A stretch of DNA of 34,816 nucleotides. It comes from Actinomortierella ambigua. Lineage: Eukaryota > Mortierellomycota > Mortierellomycetes > Mortierellales > Mortierellaceae. Below the pieces are notes generated by a model. It had not been told where the DNA came from and ran no database searches. It worked only from the letters and a program-made list of their open reading frames with translations. Below, in pieces: positions 21,401 to 30,825 of this stretch. Where the stretch lies: contig JAAAJB010000373.1 of assembly GCA_016098155.1 (NCBI GenBank), positions 1 to 34,816 on the forward strand, in the 5' to 3' direction. Positions within the stretch are counted from its first letter, which is position 1. Each line of letters begins with the position of its first letter. The translations under genes and the position numbers were made by a program.

Positions 21401-23307
21401 CACCCTCCCCCAAAGATAGAAGCAAACAACCCAGCAAGAAGAAGTCGTGTTCATGCGCCCAGCCAATTGCGAGTTGGAGAGACTGGGAGTGAGAGTGCGA
21501 GATATGAATGTGTGTGAGGGAGAGAAAAAAAAAGACTTCCTCGGGGGGATCCACCGATCCACTGCTCTCTTATCATCCCCCCTTTCTTTCCCCTTGCAGT
21601 CGGTGAGCTTGATCGGCTTTTCGTTAAAACATGTGGATCGATTGCATTATTATAGACTACCTCCCCCCTTCCTTTCATTTCTCGCTTGTGTTTTGCACTC
21701 GCAGAAAAAAAAAGAGACAAAGCCTGCCTTTGATCCACACCCACACAGCACTCTCTCTCTTACTCCATTTTTTTTGTCTCCACTTTCACCTCCCCCTCGT
21801 CCCCACTCCCCCACACACTTTTTACACAAATGAAAATCATGAAAGATTTGAATTCCAGACGATGGTGACAGTCGCTTGTTGCTGGCTCAAGCGAGCATGG
21901 GGACAACCTCACCCAATGAACAGCCGGCAACCCAAAAACCAAAGAGAAAAGACAAGATGCCGAACACCCGGCCCTTCCCCCAATATCCCTCCCCCACTAG
22001 CAGCAAAAGATTGGTCCGCCCTGTTGAGAGATTACACTCTTTCTACTGGACTCAATCAATCACACACACTCCTTTACACATGCACAAGCACCCTCCCCCT
22101 CATGCCTTGTAGAAGCCCTGTCCATTCTCGGCGAGAGCTGGGATGGAAATAAAAATCTATCGGACATAGTGGTCTAGCCTGGACCAGGCCAATTTATTTC
22201 TCCCGAGTTGACGCCCTCCATGCCTTTTTGCACAAGTGGGTTTGTGCATATCTGCAACAACGAAAAGGAGGTAGAACGGTTTTTGTTGTTGTTTGATTTT
22301 GGGGTACAGCGAGAGAGGCAAGACGCGTCTTCGAGGGCCTCTGTTTTGAGATGGTGGTTGAATTAGTCACAACGCGACCATCTAAGGAAAGGAGCTTTTT
22401 CGTTGCACAAATATAACGCAACGCACACAAAAGGCGTAACAAGCCTCGGAAGGAGGCGCTGCGGTTTGAAAGTCGGCGCCTAGCGGTGCACCTGCTGACA
22501 TTTGTTTACTCGTTGCTGACAGTTGACCGGTGGCGAAGATGTTTCTTCTAGACATTGGAGGATGTTGTAGTACGATGTGTAATGTTCTACACCACATTTT
22601 GCTTTCATCTGTCCACTCCACACTCCACACCAAGGTGCTCGAGTCTAAAGTCGGGCCGATTGTTACCTACTCGCTGGGTGAGAGCCATGATACAGAGAGT
22701 AACATGACCGCTTTGTTTACATGCAGCAGTATGAACTACCGTTCTATGTCTCTCAATCGTTCTTCTGGCTTTTGTCGAGGGACATTTGGAGAGAGAGAGA
22801 GGGTGGGGAGGGGGGGGGCGAAGAGAAATAGTCCAAACTTCGATGGATGAGCATGAGAGCCTTTTTCCCAACAAGCATCATCGCCGTTTTGTCAGTGGTC
22901 CAGAATCCAGCCAAGCTTTTACTTTTTTCCACAAGAGCGCTCCAGGTGGAGTGCGTATGAGGGGAGCAAAGCCCCAGAAGAGTTTGTATGGATTGCTGAT
23001 ATCGTGTACAGTACATACAATGCGCCGTTGTGTACCCACTGCGCCACGTTGATGCCATGTGTATCAGAGTGGGTCGCACAGCCTTGGTCATCGCCACCAC
23101 GAGATGACCTCGGGATGAAGCGAAGGGGGCTGGAGGTGACATGCTGAACTAAGCATCAAGACACGTCGCCCCTACTACCTCGAACCCTTACCCTCAACCC
23201 TATGCCCCAAGCGCCAAGAAGTACACGTTTAAATTGCCGCTGGCAGACGGCGGGCTCGCTTACTGCGTTGAGCAGGTGCGAGTCGCTTTGGCCCCCAATG
23301 GTGGTTT

Positions 23308-23340
23308 TCTCTCTCTCTCTCTCTCTTTCTATTTTTTTTT
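23308..23340. repeat. CT run followed by poly-T
   Basis: About ten CT units pass into a stretch ending in nine T residues. It lies in intergenic DNA. Confidence 0.88.
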
Positions 23341-23498
23341 GTTTGCTGCCAGTCATGTCTTGATGATTTCCATTTTTGGCTGCTACCCGACTCCGCGCAG
23401 AGCACGAACAAGTAATGATGGTGCATCCTCATAAGCGAGGGGTGAGCGTATCCTGGCCCTACGAAGAGTAGGTCAATTCTACTATGTTGGTAGTCCTT

Positions 23499-23499
<1 letters not shown>

Positions 23500-23544
<45 letters not shown>
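23500..23544. repeat. (GA)22 microsatellite
   Basis: A perfect 45-bp GA run in opposite orientation to the CT run 160 bp to its left, so the two could pair as an imperfect inverted repeat if single-stranded. Confidence 0.96.
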
Positions 23545-23545
<1 letters not shown>

Positions 23546-23720
23546 AGTGGGAGGCGATAATGGGGATATGTGAGCTCATCTATCTATCAGTATTGATTGC
23601 TCGCACCAACCGCTGCATGGGCCCACAGATCATATGCAGGTACGTATGCATCAGCGACCATTCATAGACCCATGTCTACACCGTGCGTTTTCAAGACCAC
23701 ACTCTGGTGAGAGAGTATAT

Positions 23721-23888
23721 CCTACACACACACGCGCGCACGCTCTCTCTCTCTTTCTCTACCTATCTATCTCACCCACTCACTCACTCACTCACTCACT
23801 CACTCGCTCATTCTCTCTCACCCTCTTACTCACTCACCCATTCTCTCTCTTACTCACACACACACACTCTCTCTCCCCTCTCGCTCTG
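23721..23888. repeat. Compound CA/CG, CT and ACTC microsatellite block
   Basis: Successive runs of CACA, CGCG, CTCT, CTAT, an ACTC tetranucleotide array (about 23773-23808), CT again, CACA and CT again fill 170 bp. The open frames across it encode only Ser/His/Leu-rich low complexity. Confidence 0.92.
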
Positions 23889-24239
23889 CGACATAGGTTC
23901 GATACAAATCCGGATGTATATGTAGGGATGGCGCAGGCTAGTGTGAAGGCCCAGATTGTATAATTTACTTCTGGACGCTCGCTCGACTCATGATCCCACA
24001 GTCTCCTAGTGCATGTTGAAGACACATCAAGACAGCGCAGTGGAACAAGTCAAGCATCCATCTTCAAAGTGAGGTTACACAGTTGCCACCCTCCGCGTCT
24101 ATGGTATTTCTGAACGCGTCATCGCCAAGACGTAAAGTCCCCTTGGAGACTCACTTGGCAGTATATGAGAGTCATACCAGACTTGGAAGCATGGGGGGTA
24201 CAACAGTACTTGGAGGAGATGTACTGCTGTACAGGGGGA

Positions 24240-24260
24240 AAGAGAGAGAGAGAGAGCGAG
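24240..24260. repeat. Short GA microsatellite
   Basis: About nine GA units lie 235 bp before the ABC transporter start codon. Confidence 0.85.
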
Positions 24261-24493
24261 CGGGTTGGTAAACACACACGCGTACGTGTGTCTGTTTGCT
24301 TGATCCTGATTTGAAATGAACAATTGCCCTCTCTCTCCTTCAAATACCCATTTGATTCATTTCTCGGTCTGATTCTCCGTGGCCCATTCTCTTTTCTCTC
24401 GGACACATACACACCCATTCTCGCTCTCTCTGAGACTACACTCGCATTCCTTCTTCATTCTCACACCCGGTTGACGAAGAAAGAAAAAAAAAT

Positions 24494-24611
24494 ATGTCTG
24501 TGGTGCTTGAAGGGCCCCACCAGCACCGGCATGAGCAGGTCGAGCTGCTGCTGCCTTACGCCTTGATAGCGTTCACCCTCTTGGCTGGTCTCTACAGGTA
24601 ACGCAACCTGG

Positions 24612-24659
<48 letters not shown>

Positions 24660-27600
24660 ATCTATCCACAGCCCGGATGGATGGCGCACAATGACGTGTA
24701 TTGTCCAACTGGACAACGCCTATTCCCGTGTGCACGCACCACACCGCCTGACTGATTGCCACGCGGCACCAACCTCCCCCCCCCTCACACATGCCTCCTC
24801 GCTGCCTTCCCGACACTCATCTCCACACTTCTCGCTTCCCCCCCCCCCTTTTTTTTCCCGCTGTCAACATCAAGGTACATCTTTGTCCTCCGAATCCGCT
24901 CGTACTACCGTCCGTTGCTCGCCCAGTCCGTCGATGACGACATTGGCTCACCCGGATCGGCCCAGAACGAGGCTATCATGGCGCTGAGCCGACCACGCTG
25001 GCGCGGTGTCGTGCTTGCCATCATGATCCTCAACCATATCGCCACGCTGACCTATGTCTTTGACCTGGTCGTGGTCTGTCTCGAGGCCATTGCCGATGGC
25101 GTGTGGGCCTCGAGTTTTATGCTCATCTACAATATCACCATGTGGCTCGCCTTCATGACCAACCTAGCACTCATGTACCTTGAAACGACCAAGGGTGGCC
25201 GGTGGAGCTGGGCAAACTATGCCTTTTGGTACTTTGCACTCGCCACTGAAACGGCGGTCGGTTATTATCACCTTGACATGGTCAAGGGCGGCAATGGCAG
25301 TGGTAAGTGGGCACACGAATGGCGTCCTAAAACAACACTGTCTGAGAGGGTGGGGGGGGGGAATGGGATCTTTGTAAGAACATGCATAAATTACCGATGT
25401 CTTACATTTTTCCCTACCAGACAGCCTGTTGACTCACTGAATCTTCTATTTTGAATACCAGCAGGCGGCGACGGCAGCAAGCACCACCAATATGACATTG
25501 CATTGGTCGCTCTATTCCTGGTGCGATATGTGCTACTCGTCGCGTTGGCTATTGCGGCGACAGTCCAGCTACTGGGTGATCCCGAGAAAGACGACCTGGA
25601 GGCATTGAGAACATTGGATCCTGGCGCTTCAGAGATTGCTCATGCCAATGGTAACGGATATGGCACATTCCCCAACGGAGCCAACGGTGCAGGACCGTCG
25701 TCAGCAGTAGACGCCAATGGCAACAAGAAGCTGGAAGCCAATCCACAGGGGTCGCTATTCAAGGACTTTTGGGTCAAGGTCGGGAAGGTGATCCCATTCA
25801 TCTGGCCAAAGGCGAACCGGGCATTGCAAGTGAGGATTTTCTTTTCATTCGTGCTCTTGGCGGTTGGACGTATTGTCAACCTGTTGACGCCCATCCAAGT
25901 CGGACGAGTCGTTCGCAGCCTGACCAACAGTGCAGGCAAGGAAGGGAAATTTGATCCCACAGAGATCTTGTTGTACTGCCTGCTCCGGTACTTGCAAGGA
26001 AACTCGGGACTGGTCGACGCGGCGCGCAAGTGGCTCTGGATCCCAGTGGACCAATACTCGACGCGGACGATGACGCTCCGGTTCTTTGAGCATGTGCACC
26101 AGCTGTCGCTCCATTTTCATCTGAACCGCAAGATTGGCGAGCTGCTCCGAACACTGGACCAAGGCACGTCGTCGGTGAATTCGATCCTGAGCACGATGTT
26201 GTTTACGTTTGTGCCGATTGTGGCGGATCTGACGATTGCGCTGGTGTATTTCTGCAAAGAGTGGTCGTACGTCTATGCCATCATCATCCTGGTCTCGATG
26301 GTGCTCTATGTGGCGGTGACGATCCAGGTGACCGAGTGGCGGACAAAGCTCCGGCGTGAGATGCGAGACTCGGACCATGACGCTCGTCAAAAGGCTGTGG
26401 ACTCGATCATGAACTTTGAGACGGTCAAGTACTACTCATCCGAGGACTTTGAGTTGAATCGCTACCGCCAGGCCATTCAAGCGTACCTTGTCGCCGATTA
26501 CCGTGTCCAGATCTCGATGCAGCTGCTTAACTTGGCTCAAAACTTTGTCGTCACCGCTGGTATGGTCGCTGGCTGCTTGCTGTGCGCCTATGAGATCACC
26601 CTCGGCACACGCGACGTCAGCAATTTTATGACCTTCCTCATGTACATGGGTCAGCTTTACGCTCCGGTAAGCCTCCTTTTCCTCCCTCATTTTTTAACTC
26701 GGGGAATTTCCCCCTCTTTCGACAATTGTCCTCCACTGAATTTATATGCTAACCATCTGTCGCCTTTGTTGAACATCATTACAGCTGCATTGGTTTGGCA
26801 CCTACTACCGTTGGCTTCAGCAATGCTTGATTGATATGGAAAAGATGCTGATCTTATTTGACCATGAGCAGACTGTGAGGGACAAACCTGGTGCAGGCGA
26901 CATGGTAGTCAAGTCGGGCGAAGTGGTCTTTGAGAATGTCTCGTTCTCGTACGATGATCGCCAGAAGGGTCTTTCCAATGTCAGCTTCAAGATCCCCAAG
27001 GGTAAGACAGTTGCGCTGGTGGGCCCGACGGGATCAGGCAAGTCCACCATCTTGCGCCTACTCTTCCGTTTCTACGATGTTAGTTCAGGCCGGATTCTTG
27101 TGGATGGACAGGATATTTCGGATGTGACCCAATCGAGCTTACGTCGCCATATCGGCGTGGTTCCCCAGGATACCGTTCTGTTCAACGACACCATCTACTA
27201 CAACATTCATTATGGACGCCAATCAGCCACCTATGAGGACGTGGTCGATGCCGCCAAGGCCGCCCAGATCCACGACAAAATTGTCAACTTCCCAGATGGC
27301 TACGAGACAATGGTCGGCGAGCGTGGGTTGCGTCTGTCGGGAGGCGAGAAACAGCGCGTGGCTATTGCACGAACGATTCTCAAGAATCCACCTATCGTAC
27401 TGTTGGACGAGGCCACATCCGCCTTGGACAGTGCAACAGAGGCGCAGATCCAGGCAGCGTTGGCCAGGATGACTGAGAACCGGACGACGCTGGTGATTGC
27501 ACATCGATTGAGTACCATTGTGAATGCCGACTTGATCCTGTGCTTGAAGGACGGCGAGGTGGTTGAGCAAGGCACCCACGAGGAACTGCTGGCTTATGGA

Positions 27601-28122
27601 CGTGAGAACAGTGGTCAGGGCGTCTACTATGAGATGTGGCAACACCAGAGTCGAGATGAAACTGCAGTGGATGATGCGACAACTGTTGACGGTGATGCGG
27701 GATCAGGGTCTGATAAAGAGGTTGGTGGTAAAGGCAACGGCAAAGGAAAGCAAGTCGTGTCTCAAGGTACATCTTCCACAGCTGTTATCGTAGCCGAGTC
27801 ATTAGCACCCAGCGCACCTTCTGTAGCATTGGCTACAACAACAGCGTCAGCACCAGTATCAACATCGACACCAGCAATCTCCACAGCCACTGAGATGGAG
27901 CCCTCAGGAGGATTAACAGGCTCACGTGCGCCTCAGCATCTGGTCGAGCAACTGTCGGGCAGCGACCTTAACACACCGACAGCTGATCTCCAGCAGGCGG
28001 TGGTGGACACTGTGGAGGGAACCCCTAGCCGACCCTCGACTCCTACAACAGCAACTAATCAGGCAGCTACACCACCATCGTCAACGCCCAAGCCCAAGAA
28101 AAAGAAGAAGGCGAAGAAGTAG
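24494..28122 (+). CDS. HMT1/ABCB6-type half ABC transporter, 4 exons (1023 aa)
   Basis: Exons are 24494-24597, 24875-25302, 25465-26666 and 26785-28122. The N-terminal part has about five membrane segments (the TMD0 of ABCB6/Hmt1), followed by an ABC transmembrane domain ([36 protein letters not shown]). The nucleotide-binding domain carries Walker [10 protein letters not shown] (658-666), Q-loop VPQD (Q706), signature LSGGEKQ (762-768), Walker B IVLLDEA (782-788) and H-loop histidine in AHRLS (818), all intact. S. pombe Hmt1 and human ABCB6 have 830 and 842 residues; the excess here is a Ser/Thr/Ala-rich tail of about 150 residues ending in [10 protein letters not shown] and a Gly/Asn-rich insert near 220-245. 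It should act as a homodimer in the vacuolar or another endomembrane, moving heavy-metal-thiol or related conjugates. Substrate is inferred. Confidence 0.92.
24612..24657. repeat. CT microsatellite inside ABC transporter intron 1
   Basis: The run (with one TTTC interruption) starts 14 bp after the GT donor of the 277-bp first intron, so it forms a pyrimidine tract in the transcript. Confidence 0.93.
25460..25464 (+). promoter_or_regulatory. Tandem (NAGNAG) splice acceptor of ABC transporter exon 3
   Basis: The intron ends ...ACCAGCAG before GCGGCGACGG. Use of the first AG (25461) gives Ala-Gly-Gly-Asp at the junction and use of the second (25464) gives Gly-Gly-Asp; both keep the frame. The 1023-residue count uses the second AG. 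Confidence 0.6.
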
Positions 28123-28302
28123 TCCATCACACATACCATTACCCTCATTTTGTTCAAGTACATTCATTACAGCAATCGTGCGAAGATATTTTTCATTATA
28201 GTGAGTGCATAAAATTCTTGCAGAGACGCCCACAAAAGAAAAAGACTAGACATTGAAGGAAAAGAAGATTGAGGATGAATTGAAGAATATCATGACAACG
28301 AA

Positions 28303-28427
28303 ATTGAACATTATTGTTCAATCGGTACGCTTAAAGCGCCCGAAATTGCTGGCAAATGCCAACATGTGGCTCTATGAGCCACCAAGAGCCTTTGGCTCTT
28401 TTGTTCTACGGACTAGATATTTTAGTC
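28303..28427. other. Run of six consecutive hairpins, including a paired double hairpin
   Basis: Perfect stem-loops follow one another: 28303-28322 (8-bp stem, TTAT loop), 28328-28338 (4 bp, TAA loop), 28350-28361 (4 bp, AAAT loop), 28366-28382 (GTGGCTC/GAGCCAC, TAT loop), 28384-28400 (AAGAGCC/GGCTCTT, TTT loop) and 28411-28427 (GACTA/TAGTC, 7-nt loop). The fourth and fifth have 7-bp stems, 3-nt loops and a 1-nt spacer, the layout of mitochondrial double-hairpin elements. TTTT at 28399-28402 overlaps the fifth stem's end. Whether it is transcribed, mobile or mitochondrial-derived is unknown. Confidence 0.7.
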
Positions 28428-28439
28428 GTAAAACACGTT

Positions 28440-29250
28440 GCATTCAATTCTCCAACCACATCCCCACTTTTCTACTTCACTCTTTCTATTTAAGCTACGC
28501 AACTGTCTCTCACACCAATCGTATGGGATGTTTGCTAGCGTTTCTCCATCAAACCGTACGTGCATGACTGTTTTAGTTTCTCTTCTCAATGTTTGTATCA
28601 TACTTCCAGGGTTACTCAAGCTTCATATCCGAGCCTCAAGGACGACACCCTACTCATTTTAGTGGCTCTCGGGCCTTTTCTTTCGCTATGTGTTGTCGTT
28701 TAGCACAGACATGTGATCAAAGTACGCGAGGCGATTTTGTCCATCAATACGATAGGAGGGAACGCCAGGCTAACGGTCATTGATAACCTCCCCCCCTCCC
28801 CGAGGACTTGCAGACCTTCAATTCGCACACTACGTTTTCCTCTCTTTGACACACATCCCTTCTCATCGAATACCGTGAACCGCTCCCCCCTTCCCACGTG
28901 TGTATTGGTAGTGCCGCTCTGCCTTTTTCACTGCCTGCACCTAGTTTTCTTCTAATCTAGGGTATGAGACGGACATTTAGCAGACTCAGAGCACTGGACC
29001 ATGGTGTTGATGGTGATGGCGGGATAGGGCTCGAGCTGTGGTGGCGCAACAGATTGGGGTCATTCGTGGCTATGGTGAATAGAAGTCTCGCCCAAGCTGC
29101 AGCTGATTTCACCGCTGGGTAAATGGGGGCCCTCCATGCGGCCTTGATTAATAGTTTTGTGCTGTGTTGCTCTGTTAGACTTGGTTTCGCCTCCCATCGC
29201 GCCTATTTTGTTTAGTCTCTCTTTTTTCTAATGCAGCTTGATCTTATTCA
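28440..29250. repeat. Diverged direct duplication, copy A
   Basis: This block is collinear with 29728-30380. The best-preserved core is 28471-28573. Further matching patches are CCTCTCTTTGACACA, TTCCCACGTGT, GACGGACAT, CAGATTGGGGTCATTCG and AGCTGCAGCTG. Relative to copy B it has about 150 extra bp around 28680-28800. No open frame spans it and no terminal repeats are evident, so its origin (dead gene, non-coding transcript or transposon relic) is open. Confidence 0.7.
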
Positions 29251-29727
29251 GCAGCAACCATCAACACCTGGTTTGAAGTAACCTTGAACGAGCAGGTTAA
29301 CAGGATGGGCGAAGAGAGCGCCTTCAACCGATGTTCAACTGGCAGATCCCCAAAGTATCCTTTACCTCCACTTACAGTCAACACTTCATCCACAGTCTAC
29401 ACTACTGCTCAGACCACGTTGTCGGGTCACGGCAAGCAAGCAAAAATTTGGTCACGACAAGGGGCATTCGCTATGTCACGACAAAAAACCACGTTCAAAA
29501 TAGAAATAGAGGGAGGATGTATTGAACATTTTCATCGCGCTCGCATGGCAATAGCTTGATACACAATGTGAACACATGTACTAGAGAATTCTACCACATC
29601 GCACATTCTACGCTGGCCCCGGGTTAACCAGCATACAGCATGCTGAGTACGTTTATGTTATCCAACGTGCCGTGTGTCTTACTATTTTGTCTCCCAATCA
29701 TCGCCATGACGACAGGGGCCATACCAC

Positions 29728-30380
29728 CGCGCATTCAAAATCTCCAACTCAACCTCACAACTCTACTTCACTCTTTCTATTTAAGCCATGCAACTGTCCC
29801 TCACACCAATCGTATGGGATGTTTGCTAGCGTTTCTCCATCAAACAGAGCGTGCATGACTGTTTCTCTCTCCTTATCGTTACGCAAGCCTCGAGGATGAT
29901 CCCTACCCCCCTTTTGGTGACTCGCAGGCCATTCTTTTCCCTGTGTCTCCCTTCCTCTCTTTGACACATCCCGATCTCATCAAAAACCGGGATCCCTGTT
30001 CTCGTTCCCACGTGTTTTTTGTTGGTGGTACCGCTCGCCTTCACACTACCTGCATCGAGTTTGCTCCTTGGGCCCATGGGACGGACATGTAGGCAACGCT
30101 GGAGCACTAGACTATGATGATGGTGGCGGTGGTGGTGGGTTCATATCCTCTCGTGTAGCCCCCTCTATACGACCTCTCTGCAGCTTCGTTTCGGCCCTGT
30201 AGTGGCTCAGCAGATTGGGGCCATCCGTGGCTATGGTGAACAGAAATCTTTGCACAGCTGCAGTTGTTTTCTCTGCTAGGTGACTGAAGCATGGATGAAT
30301 AGCATCACGAGAGTTGTGTGGTTGTGTTCATCTGATAGACTTTGTTCAACTGCCATCGCGTCTTTTGTTCAGCGCCTTTT
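29728..30380. repeat. Diverged direct duplication, copy B
   Basis: This is the second copy of the block at 28440-29250, in the same orientation and offset by about 1.2-1.3 kb. Its core 29762-29864 differs from copy A at about six of 103 positions, while the rest is less conserved. Both cores contain TATTTAA followed by a 14-codon open frame (29814-29858 here). Confidence 0.7.
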
Positions 30381-30825
30381 TTTTTTATTCTTACCAGCTG
30401 CAGCCACCACCACTATCACCACCGCCGCCACCGCACTCATAGCCGTGACAGGTCGATATAGACTCGCATGCCTCGAAGCGCGTCTTGTACAGGATTTGCG
30501 CGACACCCCATGGCGTCAGAGAAATGATCGTTGAAGGATTCTACTTTCTCATCGTGAAAAGTCTAATCGCTTAACGGGCAACCTTCTCCATCCGGACAGG
30601 TGGCTATGCTGCCCCTTCATCGTCTTACTCTCTGCTGATGTGGCTTCACTGGCATTTCCTTCGTCGCCAAAAGAAGGCTGAGAAGGGAAAGCCTGGCTTG
30701 AGGCATGCTCCCCTGGGATTCAAATAAAAGAGGAAGCATTTACCAAACCACCGGCTGTCGCAGTTTTTTATTCTCAAACAAGAAGAGCCAGGGGAGGGAC
30801 CGCATAAAATATTCTACAAAGAGCC

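Larger units (their letters stand above)
20635..24493. other. Long microsatellite-rich intergenic region
   Basis: This 3.9-kb stretch separates the divergent starts of the DUF4097-like gene (minus) and the ABC transporter (plus). The plus strand is purine-rich from about 20900 to 21110, giving a pyrimidine tract upstream of the minus-strand gene, and pyrimidine-rich at 21540-21830 and 24320-24475. Between 22140 and 23240 the composition is ordinary but I find no domain-bearing frame or splice-consistent gene. At least seven microsatellites are present. The open frames here are mostly low-complexity. Confidence 0.5.
28123..30825. other. Gene-free region with hairpins and a duplication
   Basis: Between the ABC transporter and the next minus-strand gene there is no supportable coding region. 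The stretch contains six consecutive hairpins (28303-28427) and two copies of a diverged direct duplication, described separately. From 29270 to 29700 and from 30420 to 30760 I see nothing distinctive. Confidence 0.6.

Noticed and set aside
21447..21833. 128-codon plus-strand open frame in the pyrimidine-rich intergenic DNA
   Set aside because: Low-complexity composition driven by CT-rich sequence; no domain and no conserved start.
22382..22633. 83-codon minus-strand open frame with several cysteines
   Set aside because: No signal peptide and no promoter element; the cysteines are not arranged as in the secreted proteins elsewhere in the window.
23178..23206. Telomere-like CCCTTACCCTCAACCCTA tract
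   Set aside because: Only about three degenerate units, too short and too diverged to call an interstitial telomere.
23773..23808. Regular ACTC array considered as a CRISPR-like repeat
   Set aside because: It is a simple tetranucleotide microsatellite with no spacers, in a eukaryotic genome.
23890..23912. GGTTCGAT motif resembling a tRNA B-box
   Set aside because: No acceptor stem, anticodon arm or A-box can be built around it.
23634..23963. Open frame of about 109 codons rich in Ser, Leu, His and Thr
   Set aside because: It is a translation of the microsatellite block and not a protein gene.
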